Assembly (NCBI GenBank): GCA_029939035.1
Contig: JAOZTS010000032.1
Coordinates: forward strand, 1-11,078
Origin: Candidatus Altimarinota bacterium
GTDB taxonomy: Bacteria > Patescibacteriota > Gracilibacteria > UBA1369 > LOWO2-01-FULL-3
Length of the DNA stretch: 11,078 bases
Direction of reading: 5' to 3'
This document shows positions 1 to 7,046 of the stretch, piece by piece (the stretch's first letter is position 1; every line of letters begins with the position of its first letter). A program made the translations under genes and the position numbers. Below the pieces are notes generated by a model. The model was not told the origin of the DNA. It saw nothing but the letters and a program-made list of their open reading frames with translations, and did no database searches.

Positions 1-881
1 CTGATCGCCATTATTACAAATCCAGTTGCGATTGGGTTTTGGACTCCGTGTTTGTCTGCGTACTCCCCTGTTTTCACTTCGAGCAGAATTAATGGCAAAA
101 TCGTAAGGGCGAGAATGATTCCTGACACGCTTTCGATGTATCCAGAGAAAACGACGTAAAGTGGAATGTAAAGCCGTTTAAACCCTATCCAGATCATGAG
201 AAACATTGTAAACGTGAATACCTTGCATCGGTTTTTGTTGGTAAAATAATGCTTTAGAGTTGAGATGATTGTGTAGTTTTTTAATTGGTTCTCGGAGTTT
301 AATACTGGATGCTCCTGAACTATGTGTAAGTGATTGAAGTAGAAAAAAGCTGTAATAAAAGTGAGTGATGTTAGTATGAAAACTAACTCGTATCCGGCAT
401 ATGCTCCGATAAATCCCCCTGCAAGTGGGCCAATTAGGTATCCAAGATTTGCATATTTGAAATATTTTCCCTCTTCTTCTCCAAGGTTTTTGCTTTTAGC
501 TAAATCTCGGACGTAAAGAGACAAACTCATCGCAATGAAGAGCGCGAAAATCACTTGGAGTGAACTTAGGAATGCGAGTGCGTGTATTCTAGTTGTAAAA
601 ACTAGAAATAAGAAAACTGCACTTGTGACGAGAAGACTTCCTTTGACTGTTTTTGCGCGGTCTACTTTTTTGAAAAGATATGTGCTGGCGATGGCTGCGA
701 GTAGCATGATTATAGCCATACCAGAATAGAAAACACTGACCGACGTGTCTGTATTTAAAATAGTTTTTATGAAGTTTGGCAGGATCGGCAGTGTCAGACT
801 TGCTCCAATTCCTGTCATTAATGCCAAATAGGATAGCTTTTTCCCATCTCCGTGTTTGTGGTGTGTTCTGATCTTTTTCAT
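1..881 (-). CDS. Major facilitator superfamily (MFS) transporter, C-terminus cut off by window edge
   Basis: Reading from ATG at 881 gives 293 open codons to the left edge, so the C-terminal third or so is missing (MFS proteins are usually about 400 residues). The protein is strongly hydrophobic with many apparent membrane segments (roughly residues 17-36, 52-70, 81-97, 101-123, 145-163, 165-182, 220-246, 252-268). The stretch GPLAGGFIGAYAGYELVF (151-168) resembles the glycine-rich end of MFS helix 5. GEYADKHG (272-279) matches motif A (GxxxDRxG) at the start of the second six-helix bundle. It would be a secondary transporter in the inner membrane; the substrate cannot be told, though drug/sugar-type efflux families share this layout. 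It begins 12 nt after the dprA stop, so the two are probably cotranscribed. No Shine-Dalgarno is visible. Confidence 0.85.
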   Translation of the reverse strand, partial: MKKIRTHHKHGDGKKLSYLALMTGIGASLTLPILPNFIKTILNTDTSVSVFYSGMAIIMLLAAIASTYLFKKVDRAKTVKGSLLVTSAVFLFLVFTTRIHALAFLSSLQVIFALFIAMSLSLYVRDLAKSKNLGEEEGKYFKYANLGYLIGPLAGGFIGAYAGYELVFILTSLTFITAFFYFNHLHIVQEHPVLNSENQLKNYTIISTLKHYFTNKNRCKVFTFTMFLMIWIGFKRLYIPLYVVFSGYIESVSGIILALTILPLILLEVKTGEYADKHGVQNPIATGFVIMAI

Positions 882-893
882 GCTGAGTTTATT

Positions 894-1757
894 CTAGCAT
901 TTGCGTAGATATTTGCCATCTTTTGTGGTGATGAGGCCTTGGATCTCGAGAATTGATAATGTGGCGAGGATTTTTTCAGTTGGGAGTAGGGCTTTCTGCG
1001 CGATTTCTTCGAGGGTGATTGGTCGTCGTTTTTGCATGTTTTCTATTATTTGGGATTCTTCTGGTGTGAATTTGTATGGAAGTTCTTTCGGTTTTTCTTG
1101 TTTTTCTTGTGGAAAAAGGTGTGGCTGGATTTTCAGTTGTTCGATTACGTCTTGGCCAGATGTTATTGGGTAGGCGCCTCCTCTTTGGAGGAGATTTAGT
1201 ATTCCTTTGCTGTTTAGGCGGTCCACATCTCCTGGGACTACGAAGATTTCGCGCCCTTGTTCTAGGGCAAATCGAGCGGTGATGAGAGCACCTGATTTTT
1301 CGGGTGCCTCTATAACTATTGTTGCAACTGAGAGTCCGCTGATGATCCGATTTCTTTGGGGGAAGTTGTAATGGATTGGTTCTGTTTCTGGTTCGTATTC
1401 AGATAAGAGTAATCCGTTTCGTGTGATTTCGTGGGCGAGTCGTTCGTTCTGCTTTGGATAAATGTTTTCCAGGCCACTTCCGAGCACTGCTATTGTTGGG
1501 ATGTTGTTTTTGAGGGCGGCTTCGTGTGCGATCGTGTCTATCCCTTTTGCGAGGCCAGATACGATTGCGATGTCGAGGACAGCGAGTTCTTCGATGATGT
1601 TTCGTGTCATGAATTCACCGTAATCTGTGTATTTGCGGGTACCTACTATGGAAATGCATGTTTTGCTGAGGCAACCAGTTTTTCCTTTATAATAAAGCCC
1701 ATTCGGAGGGTCGTATACTTCTCTTAGCTGTCTCGGCGGTGTTATTTTTTTAATCAT
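894..1757 (-). CDS. dprA: DNA-processing protein DprA (RecA loader for incoming ssDNA)
   Basis: A 287-residue protein with the complete DprA Rossmann-fold core: SIVGTRKYTDYG (36-47), VSGLAKGIDTIAHEAAL (66-82), TIAVLGSGL followed by YP (88-101), FPQRNRIISGLS near 130-141, and a following EAPEKSGALITARFALEQGR block with VVPGD. The last ~60 residues form a winged-helix-like domain typical of long DprA proteins. The N-terminal SAM-like domain of many DprA proteins is absent, because the core begins almost at residue 10. In the family, DprA binds single-stranded DNA and hands it to RecA during natural transformation. The ATG at 1757 lies inside a 14-bp perfect palindrome (1750-1763), perhaps by chance. 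It is the first gene of a likely two-gene unit with the MFS transporter. I could not identify a convincing promoter on this strand. Confidence 0.97.
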   Translation of the reverse strand: MIKKITPPRQLREVYDPPNGLYYKGKTGCLSKTCISIVGTRKYTDYGEFMTRNIIEELAVLDIAIVSGLAKGIDTIAHEAALKNNIPTIAVLGSGLENIYPKQNERLAHEITRNGLLLSEYEPETEPIHYNFPQRNRIISGLSVATIVIEAPEKSGALITARFALEQGREIFVVPGDVDRLNSKGILNLLQRGGAYPITSGQDVIEQLKIQPHLFPQEKQEKPKELPYKFTPEESQIIENMQKRRPITLEEIAQKALLPTEKILATLSILEIQGLITTKDGKYLRKC

Positions 1758-1837
1758 GATTAAGGTTTAGCAAACATTCTTAAAAAAATTATTAAATTTT
1801 CTTAAAATAATCCTAAAGTTTTATACTCACCCTGTCC

Positions 1838-1866
1838 TTGACAATCCTTCGTTTTCGCATTAGAAT
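1838..1866 (+). promoter_or_regulatory. Sigma70-type promoter for the PLP enzyme gene
   Basis: TTGACA (1838-1843) is a perfect -35 box and TAGAAT (1861-1866) a 5/6 -10 box, separated by exactly 17 bp. Transcription would start near 1873, giving a leader of about 16 nt before the ATG at 1889. The leader has no Shine-Dalgarno sequence. Confidence 0.8.
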
Positions 1867-1888
1867 CTGTAGCTAAACTTTATTTTTA

Positions 1889-3100
1889 ATGTACATGTCT
1901 AATAGTCTAGAAAATAAGGATTTACCAGATAGTAAACTACTTAGAGAGGTAGAATTTTCTGAGTATCTAAATTTTGATATGCTTAATGGATGGCTGGAAA
2001 CTATTCCTCTATACGATAAGAACGATCTTTCTATACCTGGATGGCCAAAATCACCAGTTCATGAACTTGATTTATCACGATACAACTTTAAGGGCAGATT
2101 ATTAGTCAAAGACGAGTCACCACTAGATGTGAACCCTACTGGAACATTTAAAGATAGGGCTGCCTGGGAGGTTGCTTCATTATATAGAGATTTTGCTGCT
2201 GGAGTTATTGCAGATATTGAGAATGGGATAATTTCTGTTGAGGAAGTTTCTAGAATGAAAGCCCCAAAATTTTCTTTAATTTCTGCTGGTAATGAAGGAG
2301 CAGCTGTAGCTTGTTTTATGGAAAAACATAGACTTCCACCACCAAAAATTCTTATTGCTGAAGAAACTCCTTCTGATACTAAGGAGAAGTTGATGACGCT
2401 TTATTGTGATCTTTATGAGACTAGATTTGAAGATGTTGAATTAACTGGAAATGATATCCTTCAACTTACTGAGAATGAAGATGGTGAAGATCTTACATCA
2501 TCACATCGTTTTAAACCTGGTGAAGTCTATTATGATTTAATGACTCATCGACTTTTTAATCGAATGGATGAAATTTGTGAGGCAGATTCTAGACCACGAA
2601 TATATTTACCTCATGGTTCTGGAAGACTCATGGAAAATGTAGTTTTTTGGCAGGGAGAGATAAGAAGAAAAGCAGCTCGAAATATTGTTGATCCAAAATT
2701 CGGTGGTAATGCATCAATGATCGCTAATGCCGATGTTTTTGGTGCTGAGCCAACAACTGCTAGGGTTGCGGATAAAGTTCATGCTGAATTCAGACCTTTT
2801 GTAACATATACTAGAGATGACATTGCAACCAGACGGAGAGCACGTGAGACCGGAATGGAATCAGATATTGAAATTGTTCAAGATGATTTTATTGAGGGTG
2901 CTCACCAAATCTATAAAGATTTTGGTATAAGAGCCGAGCCTTCAGGTGCAATTGGACTTGCCTTAGCATTAAAACATAATGAAGAAGGTCGAATAAAACC
3001 TGGGCAAACAGTCTTCACTGTTAATACTGGTAAAGGTATTATTAGTGAACCTATAGAGGAGATGCAGAGAATTCGTGAACGAATTTTAAAAGCTTCTTAA
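1889..3100 (+). CDS. Threonine-synthase-like fold-type II PLP-dependent enzyme
   Basis: A 403-residue protein with the features of the tryptophan-synthase-beta/threonine-synthase superfamily. VKDESPLDVNPTGTFKDRAA (73-92) contains the PLP-binding lysine K88 in a GTFKDR motif, close to GSFKDR of threonine synthase. SAGNEGAA (132-139) corresponds to the SSGN loop that holds the PLP ring. A glycine-containing LPHGSG segment and a late EPSGAIGLALAL plus VNTGKG segment complete the fold. The closest familiar function is threonine synthase (O-phosphohomoserine to threonine), but the second motif has Glu where ThrC usually has Thr/Ala, and the ~60-residue N-terminal extension is not one I recognise, so another beta-replacing or eliminating lyase is possible. 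It is monocistronic: a strong promoter lies upstream, and its TAA overlaps the purM stop by 3 nt on the opposite strand. A second in-frame ATG at 1895 could be the true start. Confidence 0.82.
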   Translation: MYMSNSLENKDLPDSKLLREVEFSEYLNFDMLNGWLETIPLYDKNDLSIPGWPKSPVHELDLSRYNFKGRLLVKDESPLDVNPTGTFKDRAAWEVASLYRDFAAGVIADIENGIISVEEVSRMKAPKFSLISAGNEGAAVACFMEKHRLPPPKILIAEETPSDTKEKLMTLYCDLYETRFEDVELTGNDILQLTENEDGEDLTSSHRFKPGEVYYDLMTHRLFNRMDEICEADSRPRIYLPHGSGRLMENVVFWQGEIRRKAARNIVDPKFGGNASMIANADVFGAEPTTARVADKVHAEFRPFVTYTRDDIATRRRARETGMESDIEIVQDDFIEGAHQIYKDFGIRAEPSGAIGLALALKHNEEGRIKPGQTVFTVNTGKGIISEPIEEMQRIRERILKAS

Positions 3101-4104
3101 TTTATCTCCCCAATCACGCTCGCCTCTATTCCGTGCTTCTTGCAGATGCCGAGGATGTCTTCGACGTCAGGAGAGATTAGGATCATCCCAACGCCCATAT
3201 TCCATGTTTTGCGAGCCTCATCCTCTGAGACATTCCCAAGTTCCATGAGCTTTTTCATTGGCTCGTGTGGTTCTGGGAGGTCAGTGAAGTTGGCTTTGAG
3301 GCCTGTTTTTTTGAGGATTCGGTCGGTGTTTGCTTGGAGTCCGCCGCCTGTCACGTGGACGACTCCTTTTAGATCGACTTTGCTTGGTTCTTTGTAGCGG
3401 CCGTGCATTTCGAGAACTGCTGAGGAGTAGATTACTGAAGGTGTTAGGACTGCTTCGCCCCAATTCATAGTGTCATCGTATTTTTCGTGGCACCAATCGT
3501 CTCCGAATTTCTCTTTTAATATATATCGAACTAATGAGAATCCGTTTGACCTGAATCCTGCGGAGCGGAGGCCAATTATTTTGTCCCCAGCAGAGATGTT
3601 TTCGCCGGTTATCATTTTATTCTTTTCAACTATGCCCACTGCTGTTGCATTCCAGACGTAGCCGTTTAGAGCGTCGCCGAGTTCAGCGATTTCTCCTCCT
3701 GGAACTACGATTTTGTGTTCTAGAGCGGCTTTTTCGAGTCCCCCCATTAGTCCGCTAACCTTTTCTTCGTCTATTTTGTTAACGTCGAGTGTGTTTGTAA
3801 TTGAAATTGTTTCTGCTCCCATGCAGATTGCGTCGTCGGCAACCATTGCTATTAAATCGTATGCCATCGTGTCGTATTTTCCGATCGCTTCTGCTACTGC
3901 TATCTTTGTTCCAACTCCGTCATCGTTTTGTACCAAATAATAATCTCCCATGTCGAGTGCTCCTGAAAAACCACCTTCGTCCGTGAGTGGCTCCCCTATC
4001 ATTCCTTTTCGCCCTGCAAAAGTTTTCTTTGCAGCTGAGTACGCGATTGCCGAACACTTATCACCAAGGTCTATGTTTACCCCAGCTTCTTCATAAGTTG
4101 CCAT
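3097..4104 (-). CDS. purM: Phosphoribosylformylglycinamidine cyclo-ligase (AIR synthetase)
   Basis: A 335-residue protein, about the family's normal length (~345). It opens with YEEAGVNIDLGD (4-15), the AIR-synthetase signature. Next come DGVGTK, GGEIAELGD (family GGETAEMP), a GFRSNGFSLVR segment (family GlHSNGfSLvR), LTPSVIYS, HVTGGGLQANTDR and WNMGVGM. These are the landmarks of PurM, which closes the imidazole ring of AIR with ATP hydrolysis in de novo purine synthesis. Some positions are divergent: the usual VNDxxxxGAEP loop reads ADDAICMGAET. The gene follows ftsE by 7 nt and has a weak AAAAGG sequence just before the ATG, the clearest Shine-Dalgarno-like site among the metabolic genes here. 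No other purine gene is adjacent. The TAA shares the TTAA at 3097-3100 with the convergent PLP-enzyme gene. Confidence 0.93.
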   Translation of the reverse strand: MATYEEAGVNIDLGDKCSAIAYSAAKKTFAGRKGMIGEPLTDEGGFSGALDMGDYYLVQNDDGVGTKIAVAEAIGKYDTMAYDLIAMVADDAICMGAETISITNTLDVNKIDEEKVSGLMGGLEKAALEHKIVVPGGEIAELGDALNGYVWNATAVGIVEKNKMITGENISAGDKIIGLRSAGFRSNGFSLVRYILKEKFGDDWCHEKYDDTMNWGEAVLTPSVIYSSAVLEMHGRYKEPSKVDLKGVVHVTGGGLQANTDRILKKTGLKANFTDLPEPHEPMKKLMELGNVSEDEARKTWNMGVGMILISPDVEDILGICKKHGIEASVIGEIN

Positions 4105-4111
4105 ATGCCTT

Positions 4112-4786
4112 TTAATTATATGTTGAATTTTCTTTGTCGCTCACAAGTTTTCCTTTATCAAGGGTGATGACGCGTCTGTTTAATGCATTCACTATGTCTC
4201 TATTGTGAGTTGCGAGGATTACCGTTGTCCCTGCTTTGTTTATTTTCAAAAATAACTTTGCGAGCGCAAGTGCGTTTTCAGGGTCGAGATTCCCGGTTGG
4301 TTCGTCTGCAAACAAGAGTTGTGGTGCGTGCACCAATGCCCTTGCTATAGCCGTTCTTTGCCTTTCCCCTCCTGAAAGTTGTCTAGGAAAATGATTTCGT
4401 TGATCCTCTAGTCCAACTAATTTGAGAACGTCTGCAGTTCGTCTTTGGATGAAACTTTTTCCGTACCCGGCCACTTCCAATGCGAATGCTACGTTTTCAA
4501 AAACTGTTTTCTTTGGTAGTAATTTGTAATCTTGGAAAATTATTCCGATTTGCCTTCTGTATTCTTGAATTTTTGATCGTGAAAGTCTCGCCACATTGTA
4601 TTTATCTACATTTATCATTCCACCGTCCACTTCTTCTGCTCCAATCATTGCGTGGATGAGTGTGGTTTTTCCTGCTCCCGAAGTTCCGACTATAGACACA
4701 AATTCGCCTCCTCCAATTTCGAAGGAAACGTCATCCAGAACTTTGTTCTTTCCGTAGAGCTTTGTTACTTTTTCTATACTTATCAT
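4112..4786 (-). CDS. ftsE: FtsE-type ABC transporter ATPase
   Basis: A 224-residue ABC ATPase with all nucleotide-binding motifs intact: Walker A GTSGAGKTT (34-42), Q-loop FQDYKLLPKKTVFENV (84-99), signature LSGGERQR (137-144), Walker B LLFADEPTGNLD (157-168) and the switch histidine H194 in LATHNRD. The DYKLLPKKTVFENV and ADEPTGNLD sequences and the short length match FtsE, the cytoplasmic partner of FtsX that controls peptidoglycan hydrolases at the septum. The MacB/LolD group is closely related and cannot be fully excluded. ftsX normally follows ftsE, but here purM comes next after 7 nt, and no FtsX-like membrane protein is in the window. A TATAAT box lies only 6 nt upstream of the ATG, suggesting a leaderless transcript. 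Confidence 0.9.
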   Translation of the reverse strand: MISIEKVTKLYGKNKVLDDVSFEIGGGEFVSIVGTSGAGKTTLIHAMIGAEEVDGGMINVDKYNVARLSRSKIQEYRRQIGIIFQDYKLLPKKTVFENVAFALEVAGYGKSFIQRRTADVLKLVGLEDQRNHFPRQLSGGERQRTAIARALVHAPQLLFADEPTGNLDPENALALAKLFLKINKAGTTVILATHNRDIVNALNRRVITLDKGKLVSDKENSTYN

Positions 4787-4792
4787 GTCTTG

Positions 4793-4798
4793 ATTATA
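4793..4798 (-). promoter_or_regulatory. Candidate -10 box for a leaderless ftsE transcript
   Basis: Read on the minus strand this is a perfect TATAAT, ending 6 nt before the ftsE ATG (4786). A start about 7 nt downstream would fall on the A of the start codon. The -35 position (TATCCA with a 17-bp spacer) matches consensus at only 3 of 6 bases, so the call is tentative. Confidence 0.4.
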
Positions 4799-4863
4799 AC
4801 AATTTGGTATGTGATTGGATAGTCATAATTCCATAATAAAATACTTTTACATCCTGAAAACAC

Positions 4864-4879
4864 GGAATTCGCGAAATCC
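4864..4879. promoter_or_regulatory. Near-palindromic candidate operator between ftsE and the TrmB-like gene
   Basis: GGAATTCGCGAAATCC pairs with itself at 7 of 8 positions, with the single mismatch at 4867/4876. It lies in the 177-nt divergent intergenic region, 84 bp before the TrmB-like gene and 77 bp before ftsE. TrmB proteins often bind operators in front of their own or adjacent genes, which makes this a reasonable candidate. A palindrome of this quality is also expected a few times by chance in 11 kb. Confidence 0.3.
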
Positions 4880-4963
4880 CGGTTTTTCGTTTCTAAAAAA
4901 GGATAATGCAATATACAATATCCGTAGATGCTCATCGACACTCTATTACAAACCCATATTTGA

Positions 4964-5722
4964 ATGGTCAAAAGCGAACTTCACAAACTAGGTTTCACAA
5001 ATGAGGAGGCAAATGTATATACGGTGCTGCTAGGTATGGGTGGTGGCGGTGCCAGTACAATTGCAAAAAAGGCGGGTTCCCATAGGGTAACCACGTACAA
5101 CACTCTCGAAAACCTTGAAAAAAAAGGCTTTTTGCAGAAAGCCAAGAAAAATGGAGTACTTTTTTATGATCCTGTAGACCCGCAGACCATTCTAGACCGT
5201 GCTGAGGAAAATTACAGAGCGGCAAAAGGGCTTGTTCCTGAGCTTAAAAACCTTCGGGATAAGCATAAATTCAAGCCAAATGTGTGTTTTTTGGAGGGAA
5301 AATCGAAGGTTGTGGAGATTTTTTACGATATGCTCGAAAGCAAGGGGGAAGTAGTGGGTTTTGTGAATTTTAGGTACGTTTCCGAGATATATCCTACTTA
5401 TTTGGATAATTATATAAAAGAAGTCTTGAATAAGGGGATCAAGCACAGGTTTTTGTGCCCAAATGATGAATTTCATGAAAATTTCTTTGAAAATAACCTT
5501 GTTGAGCTTGCTGATAGTGGTCTTTTGAAGATTTTCGCGGTAGATCCTAGCAAATTTGTGTTCAAAAATGCTCAATTTATCTATGACAATAAAGTCTCCA
5601 TGCTCTCATTTGATAGATTTGATATGGTGGGTGTTATTACTGAAAGCGCCCATAATGCTGAGACTAATAGGGCAATCTTTGATTTGGCATGGCTGGGAGC
5701 TACTAGTTTTGTGGCTAAATAA
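4964..5722 (+). CDS. TrmB-family transcriptional regulator
   Basis: A 252-residue protein. Residues about 5-75 form a winged helix of the TrmB type: LGFTNEEANVYTVLL, then STIAKKAGSHRVTTYNTLENLEK as the helix-turn-helix, then KKGFLQKAKKNGVLFYDPVDP as the wing. The C-terminal part (about 100-250) fits the effector/oligomerisation domain of TrmB-like proteins; it holds an FLEGKSKVVEIFYDML segment and a following beta-rich stretch. Characterised members are mostly archaeal sugar-responsive regulators; the ligand here is unknown. The gene is divergent from ftsE, with a near-palindrome (4864-4879) between them, and ends in a strong hairpin terminator. No Shine-Dalgarno precedes the ATG. I saw no convincing promoter, the best being TACAAT at 4914-4919 with a poor -35. 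Confidence 0.85.
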   Translation: MVKSELHKLGFTNEEANVYTVLLGMGGGGASTIAKKAGSHRVTTYNTLENLEKKGFLQKAKKNGVLFYDPVDPQTILDRAEENYRAAKGLVPELKNLRDKHKFKPNVCFLEGKSKVVEIFYDMLESKGEVVGFVNFRYVSEIYPTYLDNYIKEVLNKGIKHRFLCPNDEFHENFFENNLVELADSGLLKIFAVDPSKFVFKNAQFIYDNKVSMLSFDRFDMVGVITESAHNAETNRAIFDLAWLGATSFVAK

Positions 5723-5747
5723 AAAGTGGTCACATGACCACTTTTTT
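5721..5747. terminator. Bidirectional intrinsic terminator
   Basis: GTGGTCA (5726-5732) and TGACCAC (5735-5741) form a perfect stem, extended by AAAAA on the left and TTTTT on the right. Both strands therefore give a hairpin followed by a U-run. It serves the converging TrmB-like and xer genes; the TAA of the first (5720-5722) and the TAA of xer (5746-5748) both lie inside the A/T flanks. Confidence 0.92.
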
Positions 5748-6639
5748 ACCTATGATATTTATCGTGTATCTCCTTTAGCTTTTTGTTTGTGACGTGGGTG
5801 TAGATTTGGGTTGTGGTGATTGAGGAGTGGCCGAGCATTTCCTGGACGGAGCGGATGTCTGCGCCGTTTATTAGGAGTTCGGTTGCGTAGCTGTGACGGA
5901 GGGTGTGAGGCGTGACTTTTTTTATGATGCCGGCTTTTAAGGCGTGTTGTCGGACGATTTTCTCTATGCTGACTGTGGAGAGTCTACGTTTTTCTGGATC
6001 GAGGATGTCGGCTTTTTGGCCTTTTCCGGTGTTTATGAAAAGTGGGTTCATGTTGTCGTCACGGACTTTTATGTAGGCTTTTATGATGTCGGCTGCTTTT
6101 TTTGAAAGGAATACTATTCGTGGTTTTTTGCCTTTACCTCGGACCATGAATTCTCTGCGTTTTAGGTCGACTTGGTCGCGGTTTAGGGAATTTAGTTCGC
6201 TGACACGAAGGCCTGTGGAGTAGAGAGTTTCGAGGATTGCTGCGTCGCGGTAGCCGATTGGTTTGGATTTATCTACTGCCTTGAAAAGTCGTGCAATTTC
6301 TTCGCGGGATAGCACTTCTACTGTTCGCTCTTCTGTTTTGGAGAGTTCGATTTTTTCGGGAGCAAGGGCTTTTATGTCGTTTTTTGAAAGGTATTTGAGA
6401 AATGCTCGGAGGGAAATGAGATGATAGTTTTGGGTATTGATCCCGAGGTTTTGTCTTTTTAGGTAAAGCCTGTATTCCTGGATTTTCTTCAGAGTGATTT
6501 GGGAGACTTGGATGTCTTTTTTGAGGAATTCCTGAAAACGCCCAAGATATCTTTTGTAATTATCTATGGTTCTCTCAGATTTGTTCTGAGCGACTTCGCA
6601 GTACTCCAAAAAATCCTGAATGAGTTTATCTATCTTCAT
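5746..6639 (-). CDS. xer: Xer-type tyrosine recombinase (XerC/XerD family)
   Basis: A 297-residue protein of normal Xer length. The N-terminal SAM-like core-binding domain (about 1-90) is followed by the catalytic domain. All six active-site residues can be placed: R145 (STGLRVSEL), K169 (RGKGKKPR), H245 and R248 (PHTLRHSYATELL), H271 (MLGHSSITTTQIY) and Y280. Xer recombinases resolve chromosome dimers at dif in the cell-division cycle; some CPR and archaea have a single Xer. The sequence cannot distinguish XerC from XerD, and an integrase role is possible, though no phage or element genes are nearby. It lies 18 nt downstream of an unknown 121-residue gene. A hairpin (6641-6661) sits directly before its ATG and may limit translation. 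It ends in a bidirectional terminator. Confidence 0.93.
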   Translation of the reverse strand: MKIDKLIQDFLEYCEVAQNKSERTIDNYKRYLGRFQEFLKKDIQVSQITLKKIQEYRLYLKRQNLGINTQNYHLISLRAFLKYLSKNDIKALAPEKIELSKTEERTVEVLSREEIARLFKAVDKSKPIGYRDAAILETLYSTGLRVSELNSLNRDQVDLKRREFMVRGKGKKPRIVFLSKKAADIIKAYIKVRDDNMNPLFINTGKGQKADILDPEKRRLSTVSIEKIVRQHALKAGIIKKVTPHTLRHSYATELLINGADIRSVQEMLGHSSITTTQIYTHVTNKKLKEIHDKYHR

Positions 6640-6640
6640 G

Positions 6641-6661
6641 ATAAGGCTTATTTAGCCTTAT
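6641..6661 (-). promoter_or_regulatory. Hairpin abutting the xer start codon
   Basis: On the minus strand ATAAGGCT and AGCCTTAT form a perfect 8-bp stem with the 5-nt loop AAATA. The stem ends one base before the xer ATG and also covers the TAA of the upstream gene. No U-run follows, so it is not a standard terminator. The only purine-rich AAGG before xer is inside the stem, so translational control or an RNA-processing site is plausible. Confidence 0.55.
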
Positions 6662-7023
6662 TCTACTCCAGTTTCAGTTTGTAGCACAACTCCTCTTAGC
6701 TTTCGGATGAAGTTTGTAATTATTGTAATTTGTCTTTCTGTAAGAGTCATAGACGATGTAACTACACTTTTTGCCGCAGTAAGAAGAAGTCCAAAGTTGA
6801 TTTTTTCTTCTTCTGAAGCTTCTCCTCTGATGATTTTGTTTGCAAGTTTTACCAAATTTTCTTGTCCCAAAGCTGTTTCTACGCTCTCTAGATTTCCGTA
6901 TTGCTCGGTCATAGCATTATAATATTCGCCTCTGTCTTCGATAACTTTTCTTAGCTCAAGATAGGTCATTTTTAGAAGCGGGTTCACTTCTTGTGCTGTT
7001 TTTGATAGTGGTGATTCACTCAT
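6658..7023 (-). CDS. Hypothetical protein, 121 residues, upstream of xer
   Basis: I do not recognise this protein. From the ATG at 7023 it has 121 residues, begins MSESPLSKTAQEVNPLLKM, and looks mainly helical and soluble, with charged amphipathic stretches (ELRKVIEDRGEYYNAMTEQY, ASEEEKINFGLLLTAAKSVV, TLTERQITIITNFIRKLRGV). It has no cysteines, signal peptide or membrane segment. A longer reading from 7056 is rejected because a good promoter (-35 at 7070-7075, -10 at 7047-7052) lies over that extension, leaving a leader of about 17 nt before the ATG at 7023. It is probably cotranscribed with xer, 18 nt downstream, which hints at but does not prove a link to recombination or chromosome segregation. 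Confidence 0.78.
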   Translation of the reverse strand: MSESPLSKTAQEVNPLLKMTYLELRKVIEDRGEYYNAMTEQYGNLESVETALGQENLVKLANKIIRGEASEEEKINFGLLLTAAKSVVTSSMTLTERQITIITNFIRKLRGVVLQTETGVE

Positions 7024-7046
7024 GTTATTTTGTTTTACTTCGATAT

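Noticed and set aside
1750..1763. Perfect 14-bp palindrome TTAATCATGATTAA centred on the dprA ATG.
   Set aside because: A palindrome of this size is expected about once by chance in 11 kb, and the start region would normally be ATGAT-like anyway, so I do not call an operator.
5192..5575. Open frame of 127 codons on the minus strand inside the TrmB-like gene.
   Set aside because: It lies within a well-supported gene on the other strand and has no recognisable features.
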